Source of the DNA: a virus | IMG/VR virus record: IMGVR_UViG_3300050821_000536 | Coordinates: 1 to 45,371 of that record | Direction: 5' to 3' (one strand) | Length of the DNA stretch: 45,371 nt | Shown here: piece after piece, positions 7,235 to 16,873 of the stretch | How positions within the stretch are numbered: position 1 is the first letter of the stretch | Layout: every line of letters starts with the position of its first letter | Program-made: the position numbers and the translations under genes | The notes under the pieces: model-generated | Told to the model about the DNA's origin: nothing | Seen by the model: the letters and a program-made list of their open reading frames with translations, nothing else | Databases searched by the model: none

Positions 7235-10200
7235 TTAACTAGCAGTGACCAGCTTATAAAGCGTCCCGCCTATGTCGAGTTGTATATATTTTGTGAGGTC
7301 TGCTGTAATTGCAGCGGTAACAAGTATGCCTGTTTTCCACGCACCTGAAGTGCCACCGGCGGGCGCTGATGTTGCAATTGAGCCACCGAAAACAGTATTC
7401 AATGTTGATTTTGCAATTGTTAAAGCAGTTCCAACACCTTCACTTCTAATAACCAAATCACTATTTCCAGTCAACGAACGAATTGACCAATCGTACGAAG
7501 AACCAGTTTTTAAATAAAAACCGTGAGAACTTGTATTATCCGCACGTTGAACAATAATTTCATTTCCAAGGCTGACAAGTTCGGATGTGGTTACAGTAAG
7601 ACGTTTTGCCGCGCTTAATACCACATCAAATTCAGAAGGTGCAAAAATAACTGTAGCATACGCGGTGCCGCCGAATGTCCCACCAGTTGAATCTTCAATA
7701 CCGAAATATGTATCACCGCCGGTATTGGCAAAATGCAATGACATTTCTTGCGTGGTACCGCTTGTAGCTGCAAACGCCACCCCTGTTGCTGTGCTTGTAA
7801 GCGACCCTGATAAAGTTGAAGCGCCACCGCGATTTATAACCAATCTGTTAGTAAATCCTGACCAATCACTAGTTGTAAATTCTCCAATGGCAAAACTTGT
7901 TCCTGCCGTGGCATACATTGCCCAACCTTTACCATCACCAGTTTCTTTTAATCCAATAACCGGATTAGCCTGTGCTACGCAAAATTTTCTCTGTGGCAAA
8001 TTAGTCCAATCATAATAATGGTCATCACAGACACCAAAATTACCGTTATATGAAAGATATGCCCACAATCCTTCTACGCCACCATCCCGCTTCACCCAAA
8101 ATTGTATATCGCCACCCCTATCGTTGGCCGTAGGGCCGTTCATATAGCAATCAAAGGTTGCTAGGTTCTGTCCTGAAGCCCTTCCAGTGTTTGAGGCAGC
8201 GAAGAAACGATAAGAACCTACAAGCACATTATTCATGTCCGCTTGATTGGTACCGGCTTCAAAATTTCCCCTGCCTGCATTGCCCGCAGTTGTTCCACCG
8301 CTAACAGTAAAATATGTTCCTTGGCCTGTGGAAGCATTCGGGGCAATAGTTCCAACCCCAATATGCCCGCCTTTAGGATTCAAAAACAAAGGGAAGAAAT
8401 TATTATTGGTTGGATTTTGTACCTGTAAAGCATAGCCGTAGGGGGCGCTTAAAGTTTGTTGTCCAAGCAATCCTGCGTTTAAAGTTGTATCGCCAAAATA
8501 GAAATGCGAATTGGCCAAAGTTATTGTATCATTGCCAACTTTTTCAACTTGGAATCTTGAAAATGCAGCGGAATTTACCGGTCCAATAGTGACACAATTG
8601 GTGGCCTGACGAAGTTGCATTATATTCGTCCAAGTTATGTGTGTACCTGCGGTTCCAGTTGGTGCGCTTTGAAAAAGTATATCACCGGCTTTAGTGCCTA
8701 TAGTTGCATCATCTGCTATTGCAAAAGTAATGGCCGGGGCGGCTCCATTTCTCAAATAGGCATCTGTTACGGTGTGATCGTAATACCAATTTACCAAGAC
8801 ATAAGATTCTTGTGCTGTAGCTGCTAAATTGATTTGTCCACCACCTATTTTGGCACCACTAGAACCATCATCTGCATAAATTTGTTGTGCACCAAAATTT
8901 CCAAGTGTATCTAGAAAAGCCCGGTCTATAAAACCAGCACCGTTTATTTGACTGGAAAATGTTAAATAACCACTTGGGTTTGCGTTGGAGCCGCCATTAT
9001 AACCAGATTGCAGGGTACGAAGTTCAGTTAAATAATCCACCGTTTGGCTTGCAGCAGTTGTAGCTGTTTTCCATCCCTGCCCGCTATATCTTAAACGGGG
9101 AGACCACTGTTGATTTCCAGATGTGGCAGCAGTAGTGTTTTGGATTATAAACCCATCTGTAGAGGTAACCCCTATTGATTGATTTAAAACCAATGACGCT
9201 GTTGCATCGGCAGCTTGATTTAAACCAATGCGTAAAAACTGTGGGGCATCATTGGTTCTAATTCCTTGAATTGTATTTAGCACGGCACCGGAATTAGTTA
9301 AGCTAGTTCCAAGTGAAGAAGCACCGGTGCCGCCGTAAGTTGGCTGCACTATGTTGGCTTGCCATGCTCCACCTGCAACTACTCCCACCTGTGTAATTGA
9401 AGCTTGCCCTGCGTAGCTTGTAGAAATGGAAAGTATATTACCCGCTTTTGATAAACCTGTACCAGCACTTATTTCACCTGCGCCGCTAAATTGGGTGAAA
9501 GATATAGAAGTTGTACCTATTGTAACAGGCTGTTGAGTAGGACAAACAAAACCGCCACCAGCATTAACGGTTCCTAATTCAACAAAAGTGAAAGCTCCGC
9601 TTACTTGATTAGCTAGGTTAAAATCAATTGTCCTCGTTAGAACATATACAGCGGATACCCCACCTGTAGCTGTAACCATATAAATTCCATTATGTGAAGC
9701 CGTTCCTTCGTTCATAACTAGAACTCTATCACCAACAGAAACGGCAACACTATCAACAGACAAAGCTCCATTTGAATTGCCCGTTAATGTGGCACCAACT
9801 CCACTGCTTCCATTGTTATAGGTATTAGCAGGCAATGCGGCAATAGTTGCTTCTTGCACCGATTGTTTAACATCCAATCCATTTGCCACCCCATCAACAT
9901 ATCCTTTGGTGGCTGCGTCTAACGGATTAGAAGGAGTTGTTAAACCTGTAATGCTACCACCAGTAATAGCAACAGCACTTGCTGACTGTGTGGCCATATT
10001 TCCCAATCCAGATATATCTCCATACGCCACCTGTGCCCACACAGTTGCAGCGGAAGCAGACCCGGTGCCAGTTTGACTTAAATATTTTTTAGTAGTGGTT
10101 GTATTTCCTGCTAGGCGTGTCAGAGCGCCCATTGCACCCCCGTAAATTGTATCTCCCAAAGCCGATAACAAACCTAACGATTCGACTACTGCAATGGCGC

Positions 10201-10345
10201 GGGCAACAGAATCAACCAAACCATGTCCCGTTGTAACTTGGGAACCAGCACCGCTTGCAGGGCCGTTTACAATGGCGTCAAATATGGCTGAATCAGCTTC
10301 AACCGTTTCGGTGGCAGTTTCTAAACGTTGTGAGATAGTAGGCAT
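7235..10345 (-). CDS. tail fibre / receptor-binding protein, 1036 aa
   Basis: A long Gly/Ser/Thr/Ala-rich protein with the pattern of a fibrous trimeric tail protein. Residues 1-70 are a helical attachment region. Then come the fibre-type motifs ATKGYVDGVANGLDVKQ near 145-160, GTGLSKAGN near 295 and PTYGGTGAS near 335. The body is a long run of beta-rich repeats. This layout is common in phage fibres ending in collar or adhesin domains. It lies between the duplicated minor tail gene and the small membrane genes. The ATG at 10345 lies one base after the upstream stop. Which residues bind the host is not visible from sequence. Confidence 0.85.
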   Translation of the reverse strand: MPTISQRLETATETVEADSAIFDAIVNGPASGAGSQVTTGHGLVDSVARAIAVVESLGLLSALGDTIYGGAMGALTRLAGNTTTTKKYLSQTGTGSASAATVWAQVAYGDISGLGNMATQSASAVAITGGSITGLTTPSNPLDAATKGYVDGVANGLDVKQSVQEATIAALPANTYNNGSSGVGATLTGNSNGALSVDSVAVSVGDRVLVMNEGTASHNGIYMVTATGGVSAVYVLTRTIDFNLANQVSGAFTFVELGTVNAGGGFVCPTQQPVTIGTTSISFTQFSGAGEISAGTGLSKAGNILSISTSYAGQASITQVGVVAGGAWQANIVQPTYGGTGASSLGTSLTNSGAVLNTIQGIRTNDAPQFLRIGLNQAADATASLVLNQSIGVTSTDGFIIQNTTAATSGNQQWSPRLRYSGQGWKTATTAASQTVDYLTELRTLQSGYNGGSNANPSGYLTFSSQINGAGFIDRAFLDTLGNFGAQQIYADDGSSGAKIGGGQINLAATAQESYVLVNWYYDHTVTDAYLRNGAAPAITFAIADDATIGTKAGDILFQSAPTGTAGTHITWTNIMQLRQATNCVTIGPVNSAAFSRFQVEKVGNDTITLANSHFYFGDTTLNAGLLGQQTLSAPYGYALQVQNPTNNNFFPLFLNPKGGHIGVGTIAPNASTGQGTYFTVSGGTTAGNAGRGNFEAGTNQADMNNVLVGSYRFFAASNTGRASGQNLATFDCYMNGPTANDRGGDIQFWVKRDGGVEGLWAYLSYNGNFGVCDDHYYDWTNLPQRKFCVAQANPVIGLKETGDGKGWAMYATAGTSFAIGEFTTSDWSGFTNRLVINRGGASTLSGSLTSTATGVAFAATSGTTQEMSLHFANTGGDTYFGIEDSTGGTFGGTAYATVIFAPSEFDVVLSAAKRLTVTTSELVSLGNEIIVQRADNTSSHGFYLKTGSSYDWSIRSLTGNSDLVIRSEGVGTALTIAKSTLNTVFGGSIATSAPAGGTSGAWKTGILVTAAITADLTKYIQLDIGGTLYKLVTAS

Positions 10346-10346
10346 G

Positions 10347-11243
10347 TTATAAATTTCCCCAAGAAGAAGCGTGCAATTCCGTATTAACCATGTGATCTAG
10401 TTCACCTGTAGCATCTTCAATATTTTCAATTGTGTCCCCTGTCAAAAAGAAATCGTAAGTTTCCCCTGAAAGAACCGCCATATCTTGAACTTCCAAGGAT
10501 GCTTTCACATGCCATTGAAAAGTTGCATCCATCACAGGGTCAGCTTCACCGTTTACTATACGGGCTTGAACAGTTTGAAAGCTGTCACCGTTAGGTAAAT
10601 CAATATTGAAAAAATTGGTGCCATTGGCCAGCTTGTATAAAACAAAAGCTTGAAAAAGTTCATATTGTTCATCCGTCATAGACCATTCTATAGAATGGGT
10701 ACGAAGCTCAGTGGTAAATTTACGGTAGCGCCGAAAACGATTTGACGCCATTTGTATTCCCACAGTTGGCGTTTCATTTTTGCCACCAAAAGTAATCGTT
10801 GGCGCTGGCAACAATACTGGCCAAGCTAAAGGTGCCATTGAATCCCAACTTGTAGCGGTATTAAAATCCGCTTCACTCATGCCGACCGCGTCCCTTGTTT
10901 CAAGCGTTGCCTTAACAGACCAATTTAATGTACCATTTAAAATGGAATATGAAAAAGACCCGTCAACAAATTGGGCAGTTATTGTTTTGAGACTGCCACC
11001 AACAGCGGCAGTCACCGTAAATTTATCTGCACCGTTATTTAATTTGTTGAAAACAAAACCTTGAAACATTGCAAATTCAAAATCAGTAAACTCCCATTGC
11101 GCTATATAAGTGCGCAATTCAGTGGTGAATCTTTGCCGCTGTTTTAATAATCCCGGCAAGCTCTGTGTCCGCGCAACAGGTTCCACAACTTTACCTGAAT
11201 AAGTAAGCGAAGGGGAAGGGATGACTGAAGGAAAAGCCAACAT
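10347..11243 (-). CDS. minor tail protein with an internal tandem duplication, 298 aa
   Basis: The protein consists of two homologous halves. Residues 39-118 and 176-255 align with the same landmarks: FTTELRT, an aromatic segment ending in Trp, FQ(G/A)FV, KL(N/A)NG, and a terminal beta strand W(S/H)VKA(T/S)LE. Each half begins with a Pro-rich lead. Position directly after the tape measure gene suggests a distal tail or tail tip adaptor protein such as gpM-type proteins, but no specific family is assigned. Its start overlaps the tape measure stop by one base (TGATG). Confidence 0.75.
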   Translation of the reverse strand: MLAFPSVIPSPSLTYSGKVVEPVARTQSLPGLLKQRQRFTTELRTYIAQWEFTDFEFAMFQGFVFNKLNNGADKFTVTAAVGGSLKTITAQFVDGSFSYSILNGTLNWSVKATLETRDAVGMSEADFNTATSWDSMAPLAWPVLLPAPTITFGGKNETPTVGIQMASNRFRRYRKFTTELRTHSIEWSMTDEQYELFQAFVLYKLANGTNFFNIDLPNGDSFQTVQARIVNGEADPVMDATFQWHVKASLEVQDMAVLSGETYDFFLTGDTIENIEDATGELDHMVNTELHASSWGNL

Positions 11244-13732
11244 CAGGCGGCACCCCTTCTTAAATTATAACTGGTTTCAAAAGCTTGGGATACAGGATGG
11301 TTTGGATTGTTACGCACCCCTGTTGCAATATTAGCAACAGTTTTTTGAACCACCATTTCTATAATTTTACCGTCCGATGTGTCCCTTGAACTCTGTTGCA
11401 CTTCCACACCGGGCGCATTGTTGATTACATTAACGGTTACATTCTGTTTTGAGGCTTGCCCGGCTTGGTCGGCAGTGGCGCGACTGCTTAACACAGTGGC
11501 AGGGCCGCGTATCAATTCAGGGCCATTTTCCCCGGCCATACCGTAAGAGCCTGCCGGAATCATGCCGCCTGTATCAAACGCGCCTGAGTAAGTCTGCGAT
11601 TTGATTGCCGCAACGTTCGCCATACCTGCCGCAATTGCAGCAGCAGCCGCAACAGCGCCAAGGGCAGGGCCAACATAAGGAATACCTGCCATAGCTGCGT
11701 AAGCAGACGTTGCGGATTCATACGTTTTGATTGTCGCATTGACGATTGCAGCGGCCTTGGCAATTGCCGCACCCTTGGAACCAAATGCAGCGGCAATGGT
11801 AGATATGTTTTGGAAGAAATCAGCAGTGGTATTTAACGTCTGTTCCTGCCGCTTCTGTTCAATCTCCCTAGCCTGTTCATTATACTGCGTTTCAAGCGCG
11901 AGAATCTTTTGATGCTTTTGAACTTCGGTTAAAGTTGAATCGTCCAAAATCATCTGTTTGCGGCGGTCTAAACTACGCTTGATTTCCTGTTCCTCGTGCA
12001 CCATTTCCTCTTTCAATCCTTGAAGCTTTGAAATTTGACCCGCTGCCAATGCCTTGTCATACTGGTCTTGCAATTGAAGAAGCTTGTCACCCCTGTCCTG
12101 AAACGCTTTTTCATATTCCTCTGTTACTTTTTCATTCAGCTCTTTGGTCATATCTAACTGAAGTTGAGAACCCGCTTCAGTGTTGGTTTTAATCAACTGA
12201 AGCCGCAAGGCGTATGATTCTGAAATGGTGTCTTCTTCCAAGGCCAACTGCTTCTTCAAAGCTTCAAAGGCCGCAACGTCTTTCTGTGTGTTGATATGGG
12301 AATCAGGGCGCTTTGTACCCATGCCGCCCAATTGGTCACCACTGCCTTTCTCTGCATCTTCCCGCGCCTTCTTTTGGGCATCGTATGATTTACGCAAAGC
12401 ATCGGCGGCGGCAATCTTGTCATTGAACGCTTTCAATGAAGCATCCCTTTCATTTGCTATACCGACAATGCTTTCTTCAAGCGCATCATCATTCAACTTG
12501 CTGGCAGTGGTCACACTGTCCCAAGAAGCAACGGCTTTGCTTGAAAATTGGTCATAAGCTTCAGCCTGCGCTTTAGTATAATCAAAGGTGCCATCTATCG
12601 GGTGGCGTATGGCATCATAAAGTTTTTTACCGACATTCTCCGCACTCGTTACAAGATAGCTGAAGAAATTGGTTACTTCCTCCCATGCAAACTTTATATC
12701 CATCACAAAGCTATTCCACATAGCACCGAACTCAGCGCCCACAAACTCGGCAACGGCCTTGACGTTTTCCGGCAGTTCCTTGATTGCCCGAATGGTAAAT
12801 TGAATCGCGTTGCTTGCATCGTTGACAACCGAATCATCAAAAAGAAATTTGAAAGCCGCTTTAACTCCTTCAATGGCGTTCTTGGCGGCATCTTCAAAGC
12901 CCTGAAACTTGAAAATGATTGCCTGAATATAACCTTGAAGTTGACCGGATGCAATTGAATCCGTCAAATCTTTGAGCGCAGCGGTGGCATCCTTAAAGAT
13001 TTCCTGCATTATATTTCCCGCACCGCTTTGGGAAATGGCATTAAACAATTCATCCCAAGCTTTGCCAAGCTGACTGGTTGATCCTTCAAGCGTGTCCATC
13101 TGATTCTTCATGGCATCACTAAACCGAGTATTGCCCATTGCCTGAACATAGGCTTGAATGTCACCAACGTCTTTATGAATCTTGGTGGCAACGCCATGAA
13201 AATTCAACGTTATGCCGTCCGCTGTTTCTTCAGCCTTGATACCAAGTTGATTCAATCCCCTGAATTGACCGTTAGCGGCCTGCGCAATCGCCCCTGTCAC
13301 TGTGTCCAAGCTGACATGAAGCCCGGCAGCAACATTGCCGTATGCAATCATTGACGCCCGGCTTGGGTCTAGCCCTCGATTCACCAACGTAGTGAACGCG
13401 CTGGTAATTTCCGAAAGACTAAACGGCATGTCTTCCGCCATGTCCCGCAATTCCTGAAATGCCACCTTTGCTTGGTCAACACTTCCAACAGCGGTTAAAA
13501 TCTGCGCTTGCAGCGTTTGAAATTCAACCGTTGTTTCATAAAGTTTTTCCGCAAACTTTATAGCACCTTCAATTGACAGATAAGCAGCCACCAGCCCTTT
13601 CACTGCTTCCATCAAACCGCCGGTGGCAGATTCAGCTTCACCGCTTGTCTTGGACAACTTGGACAAGCGGTCGTCTGCCGTGCTTACACCGTCGCTATCA
13701 ACTTTGATTACTAGATTTGCTGTGTCGTCCAT
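11243..13732 (-). CDS. tape measure protein, 829 aa
   Basis: Sets tail length and is probably ejected with the DNA. The first 230 residues match the tape-measure N-terminal domain (YETTVEFQTLQAQILTAVGS, then MPFSLSEITSAFTTLVNRGL). The centre is a long helical charged region (about 400-640). An Ala/Gly-rich hydrophobic stretch at about 640-730 includes GIPYVGPALGAVAAA. The Gly-rich segment FDTGGMIPAGSYGMAGENGP is typical of the C-terminal part of these proteins. It lies directly after the tail assembly chaperone genes and overlaps their frameshifted reading frame by 35 bases. Confidence 0.92.
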   Translation of the reverse strand: MDDTANLVIKVDSDGVSTADDRLSKLSKTSGEAESATGGLMEAVKGLVAAYLSIEGAIKFAEKLYETTVEFQTLQAQILTAVGSVDQAKVAFQELRDMAEDMPFSLSEITSAFTTLVNRGLDPSRASMIAYGNVAAGLHVSLDTVTGAIAQAANGQFRGLNQLGIKAEETADGITLNFHGVATKIHKDVGDIQAYVQAMGNTRFSDAMKNQMDTLEGSTSQLGKAWDELFNAISQSGAGNIMQEIFKDATAALKDLTDSIASGQLQGYIQAIIFKFQGFEDAAKNAIEGVKAAFKFLFDDSVVNDASNAIQFTIRAIKELPENVKAVAEFVGAEFGAMWNSFVMDIKFAWEEVTNFFSYLVTSAENVGKKLYDAIRHPIDGTFDYTKAQAEAYDQFSSKAVASWDSVTTASKLNDDALEESIVGIANERDASLKAFNDKIAAADALRKSYDAQKKAREDAEKGSGDQLGGMGTKRPDSHINTQKDVAAFEALKKQLALEEDTISESYALRLQLIKTNTEAGSQLQLDMTKELNEKVTEEYEKAFQDRGDKLLQLQDQYDKALAAGQISKLQGLKEEMVHEEQEIKRSLDRRKQMILDDSTLTEVQKHQKILALETQYNEQAREIEQKRQEQTLNTTADFFQNISTIAAAFGSKGAAIAKAAAIVNATIKTYESATSAYAAMAGIPYVGPALGAVAAAAAIAAGMANVAAIKSQTYSGAFDTGGMIPAGSYGMAGENGPELIRGPATVLSSRATADQAGQASKQNVTVNVINNAPGVEVQQSSRDTSDGKIIEMVVQKTVANIATGVRNNPNHPVSQAFETSYNLRRGAA

Positions 13733-14054
13733 TGATAACTTGCCAGTATAGAGAATCTAGCCTTCTTATGGCTTGAACCTCAAAGGCGATTAAGTGTTTT
13801 TGTGTTAAGCGTGACCAGTTTTCTATCTCTGTATAACTTGCCGTTTCTTTGCTTTGAATCTCTAAGAACCATTCCCACAGATAAGCAACTTCTGTGGGAA
13901 GCTCCGGTTGATCTATTAGGGCTTGCGGCTTTTTTCCCGTCTGCTTCCAGACCGCAATCAAAAGCCTTTTTAACGGTGTAGTTGTTCCATCCGGCGGTAG
14001 GCTTAACTCAAACTCGCTTCTTGCGTAGGCGTAGAGGGAGTTAAGCCTTTCTTG
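13698..14054 (-). CDS. tail assembly chaperone, -1 frame extension (GT part)
   Basis: This reading frame has no good start of its own and is open upstream to the slippery site in the preceding gene. After a -1 shift at 14054-14060 ribosomes read 118 codons here. They start with QERLNSLYAYARSEFELSLP and continue through the Trp-rich region YLWEWFLEIQ to a stop at 13698. The fusion protein would be 134 + 118 = 252 residues. In lambda the equivalent gpG and gpGT chaperones are made from one start at a fixed ratio and coat the tape measure protein. A TTG at 13961 is the only internal start candidate. Confidence 0.85.
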   Translation of the reverse strand, partial: QERLNSLYAYARSEFELSLPPDGTTTPLKRLLIAVWKQTGKKPQALIDQPELPTEVAYLWEWFLEIQSKETASYTEIENWSRLTQKHLIAFEVQAIRRLDSLYWQVINGRHSKSSNQS

Positions 14055-14060
14055 AAAAAA
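14000..14060 (-). promoter_or_regulatory. programmed -1 ribosomal frameshift signal
   Basis: On the coding strand the heptamer T TTT TTC lies in frame at 14060-14054. A 6-base spacer follows, then a perfect 10-bp stem: GGCTTAACTC at 14047-14038 pairs with GAGTTAAGCC at 14009-14000 across a 28-base loop. The zero-frame TAA stop is inside the 3' arm. Slippery site, spacing and stem all match known -1 frameshift elements of tail chaperone genes. Confidence 0.88.
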
Positions 14061-14455
14061 AGTTTTCGGCGTGAAGCAATCTTGTCAATTTGCTGCGCAA
14101 TTTGCGGAGCCTCGCGCAAAAATTGTTTGACGTTATCAAGCGAACATTCTTGGTCAAAAGACCAACTGATTACAAGCGCAGCAAGGATTGATAATTGACC
14201 TTCTCGCGTAGCCGCTTCAATTTCACCAGTATCAAGAACTTTATCGGAAGAAGAAAGCAATTGAAGCATCAATCTTTTCTGGTTTGATTCGGCGGACTTG
14301 AAGGCGTCACTATCAACACCCCTTATGCAAATGTAATGTTCGGTATCTGTGCCGTCAGGAAGCGCCAACGGAAGTTTTATACCTTCGTTGGCGCGTTGGC
14401 GCGTAAAAAAAGCATCCATTGATGCTTTTGTTTTTGGTGTTTCTTGGTTTTCCAT
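14003..14455 (-). CDS. tail assembly chaperone (G-like), 150 aa
   Basis: An acidic, mostly helical protein between the major tail protein and tape measure genes, which is the fixed position of the lambda gpG counterpart. In-frame translation ends after the tail PSTPTQEASLS at 150 residues. Codons 132-134 (Leu-Phe-Phe) carry the slippery sequence that lets a minority of ribosomes continue into the -1 frame. No motif beyond length, position and frameshift signal supports the call, but the three together are strong. Confidence 0.85.
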   Translation of the reverse strand: MENQETPKTKASMDAFFTRQRANEGIKLPLALPDGTDTEHYICIRGVDSDAFKSAESNQKRLMLQLLSSSDKVLDTGEIEAATREGQLSILAALVISWSFDQECSLDNVKQFLREAPQIAQQIDKIASRRKLFFKKGLTPSTPTQEASLS

Positions 14456-14460
14456 AAAGC

Positions 14461-15633
14461 TTAGGCGGCGATGCGTTCAAGGATGATATTGCTGCCTGAT
14501 ACCGTGTCCCGAATCAGTTGGAACGGCAGGGCAATCATAATCGGCCCTTGGCCCTTGGTATCCGGCTGACCGCCGTTATATTTGAGCCGTGGCAGCTTTA
14601 AGCGAATCCCGTTACCCAAACCGTCCTTGATAAACAGGACAATTGACGATTCGGTTTGACCAAGGAACTTCTGAAGCAACGCGGCATTCTCAAAGAAGGC
14701 CGTAACTTGACCGGTACCATTGCTGCGACCAATGCTAGGATTGATGGTCGTATCAGAACCGATTACAAAGCGCGGGGCGATGCCGTTATCAAGCGTGAGC
14801 TTCAATTCAGTGACAGTTGCCAAGGCGGTGCCGCCTTCGTAAATAGTCCCGGTGAAAGTATCCACAAGCGGGTTGGTATTTACTGCCGTGAACGTGGAAG
14901 AAGCGGGCGCAGTATCGGAAAGCGCCATTGCCTGACCAACGACACCGAACGTTACTTTGATTAGCGATTCCACCTTAACATCAATGTCAAGTTTGTTGAA
15001 CTCAACACCTGTCAGAAGATGAAACGGAAGCTGCCCCGTTGTCTGGTCTGCAAAGTTGCGCAGCAAACTAAAGCTGCGCCGCACAACACCGGCCATAAGA
15101 GTATTGGTCAGCGTGGTGACAGTAACAGAAGGGCTTGCCGCTGCATCGACAAGAGCCGTACCGCCACTGACTACAAGCTTGCTGACCGTTGAACTGACAA
15201 CGACCAACTTAACTTGATTATTACCAGCGCCACCGCCAGTAAAGCCCGTTGTGGTGATCTTATCGCCCGGGTCAAGCAACGGCAGACCATTGGCAGAATC
15301 GTTGATTGAATTGTCAGAGGCAGCGGCGCTAATGGTAGTAGCGGAATAAGGCGCAACTTTTGCCGCCCAAGTGCCGCAAAGCGTAGCTTCATAAAGTTCA
15401 TCATGTGAACCGTATGACATTTCAGCGTCAACATTGCCGCCAACGGATTTTGCACCGTGACGATAATCTTCAATTTGACGGTCGGCGCGAAGTTCTTCCG
15501 AAATCATTGCTTGCTTGGTAAAACCAAGCGTGCACCCGATGTGACGTTTGGTGAGAAAAGCCGGACTAGCCGGACAAACGCCATAGGTGCTTTCAGCAAT
15601 GGCGTATAGAATATGGCGTGATGCGTCTGACAT
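14461..15633 (-). CDS. major tail protein (tail tube), 390 aa
   Basis: A tail tube protein of the siphovirus type. The N-terminus (MSDASRHILYAIAESTYGV, then CTLGFTKQAMISEELRADRQ) is typical of tube proteins in this gene position. A Gly/Thr/Val-rich insert at about 95-180 looks like an extra Ig-like or decoration domain. The C-terminal part (GQVTAFFENAALLQKFL, then GPIMIALPFQ) completes the tube fold. It follows the tail terminator and precedes the chaperone gene. No Shine-Dalgarno sequence is present before the ATG (AAATACTACC). Confidence 0.88.
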   Translation of the reverse strand: MSDASRHILYAIAESTYGVCPASPAFLTKRHIGCTLGFTKQAMISEELRADRQIEDYRHGAKSVGGNVDAEMSYGSHDELYEATLCGTWAAKVAPYSATTISAAASDNSINDSANGLPLLDPGDKITTTGFTGGGAGNNQVKLVVVSSTVSKLVVSGGTALVDAAASPSVTVTTLTNTLMAGVVRRSFSLLRNFADQTTGQLPFHLLTGVEFNKLDIDVKVESLIKVTFGVVGQAMALSDTAPASSTFTAVNTNPLVDTFTGTIYEGGTALATVTELKLTLDNGIAPRFVIGSDTTINPSIGRSNGTGQVTAFFENAALLQKFLGQTESSIVLFIKDGLGNGIRLKLPRLKYNGGQPDTKGQGPIMIALPFQLIRDTVSGSNIILERIAA

Positions 15634-15645
15634 GGTAGTATTTGA

Positions 15646-16062
15646 TTAGCGGTTAATATGTGCCCAAAACATGATTGTTACACTGACCTTGTAGTAATTA
15701 TTTATGACGCGACCTTGTGAACGTCCGCAAGAACGAATTGTTGCCACTTGGCCACCATAAACAAAAGTTGTGCCCGCCTTATAGATAGCGCGGAGAGATT
15801 CAATCATGTCATCCTGTGCTTTGGTTGAATCATTCGGCGGGTAATTCAAGTCTATCTGAAGAAAGCCCATCTGCATATCAGACCCGCCATCGCCCAAAGT
15901 TGCCACAGTAGGTTGTGTTGGCACGAAGGTAACAGCGGCCCAAGGCGTGCCAACAGGCGGCACAAAGGCCACGTTCTCCCAAGCCACCGCCAACACAGGG
16001 TCAAAGAGCGCCGCGTCAGTGAAAGCCTTAATCAAAGCAGACTTGGTATTTTCAATGCTCAT
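15646..16062 (-). CDS. tail terminator-like protein (DUF4128), 138 aa
   Basis: Resembles the DUF4128 family, related in position and size to lambda gpU, which caps the tail tube and joins it to the head. Visible features are an N-terminal helix (IENTKSALIKAFTDAA), a PPVGTPWAAV loop and the segment QIDLNYPPNDST, followed by a two-strand end. It overlaps the HK97 gp10-like gene by one base. Confidence 0.78.
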   Translation of the reverse strand: MSIENTKSALIKAFTDAALFDPVLAVAWENVAFVPPVGTPWAAVTFVPTQPTVATLGDGGSDMQMGFLQIDLNYPPNDSTKAQDDMIESLRAIYKAGTTFVYGGQVATIRSCGRSQGRVINNYYKVSVTIMFWAHINR

Positions 16063-16457
16063 TAATCGACATTCTCCGCTTGAACGATTTGTTGAAAACG
16101 AGAAACATTTTTTCGCACCATTCCTTCAGGTGCCTTTGTATTAGACCAGCCATCGTATTCAATGCGGGCGGCATACGGCAAACTGTTCGTCAAAAATACG
16201 GGCTTGCCCCCTTTACTGTTATTTACCACTGAATCAACAGCCTGCATTGTGGCATCACCGTTCGGGTCAACTGTATCATCAACTAAATAGTCAGGATTTT
16301 CTTCACTGACTCGCCAGTTGCCGCGCAAGCGTCCGCTAAGAACCGGTGTATCCAAGATGACTGCATTGAATAACTTTATGATTATAGCTTTGCGCACTTT
16401 TTGTAATTTTTGCACCGTCTTTTGGCTGAAGCCGCCCACTTGTGTTGAAAAGCTCAT
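16062..16457 (-). CDS. HK97 gp10-like head-tail joining / tail completion protein, 131 aa
   Basis: Resembles HK97 gp10 and lambda gpZ. It has a basic N-terminal helix, the segment LDTPVLSGRLRGNWRVS (the family's 'TPvdTGrLr.nw' pattern) and LPYAARIEYDGWS near residues 93-105. These proteins connect the completed tail to the head. Gene order (adaptor, stopper, gp10-like, terminator, tube) is standard. Confidence 0.82.
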   Translation of the reverse strand: MSFSTQVGGFSQKTVQKLQKVRKAIIIKLFNAVILDTPVLSGRLRGNWRVSEENPDYLVDDTVDPNGDATMQAVDSVVNNSKGGKPVFLTNSLPYAARIEYDGWSNTKAPEGMVRKNVSRFQQIVQAENVD

Positions 16458-16873
16458 TAGTGGGCGGCTGCATCGGCAGCACTTAAATTGGTACGGGATA
16501 CAAAGGCATCATAAGTCAAAGGCGTGCCCGCAGGATTGACCGGCATCACGCCTTCAATCATCCAATAGGCGCTGTCAAAAAAAACAATGTCTGTCGGCTC
16601 AGGTGCAAAAGGAACACCCAAGGCGGCAATCAACAAATAACGAAGCCGCCCGGCCTTCAATCCATCGCTTAGAGTATCAGCCATGTTTGCTGCCTTGCGA
16701 ACCTTCCAAGGCAGCATGGCGCAGCAAATATTTCCCTGCACCACTGTCACCGCGCTAGTCTGCCCGGTGACAGGATTTAAAGTTTTACTAAACCTTTTTA
16801 AAACAGAATCGCTTCTACCAAATTCTTGGAGAAGCGCCAAAGCTGTTGCCGCCATGTCATCATAAAAGCTCAC
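16457..16873 (-). CDS. head closure / stopper-like protein, 138 aa
   Basis: A small protein in the usual place of the head-tail stopper: after the adaptor and before the gp10-like gene. Residues 70-115 contain a beta-rich core (PTDIVFFDSAYWMIEGVMPV) like many connector proteins. Function is assigned from position and fold pattern, not from a clear motif. Its start overlaps the end of the adaptor gene by four bases. Confidence 0.68.
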   Translation of the reverse strand: MSFYDDMAATALALLQEFGRSDSVLKRFSKTLNPVTGQTSAVTVVQGNICCAMLPWKVRKAANMADTLSDGLKAGRLRYLLIAALGVPFAPEPTDIVFFDSAYWMIEGVMPVNPAGTPLTYDAFVSRTNLSAADAAAH

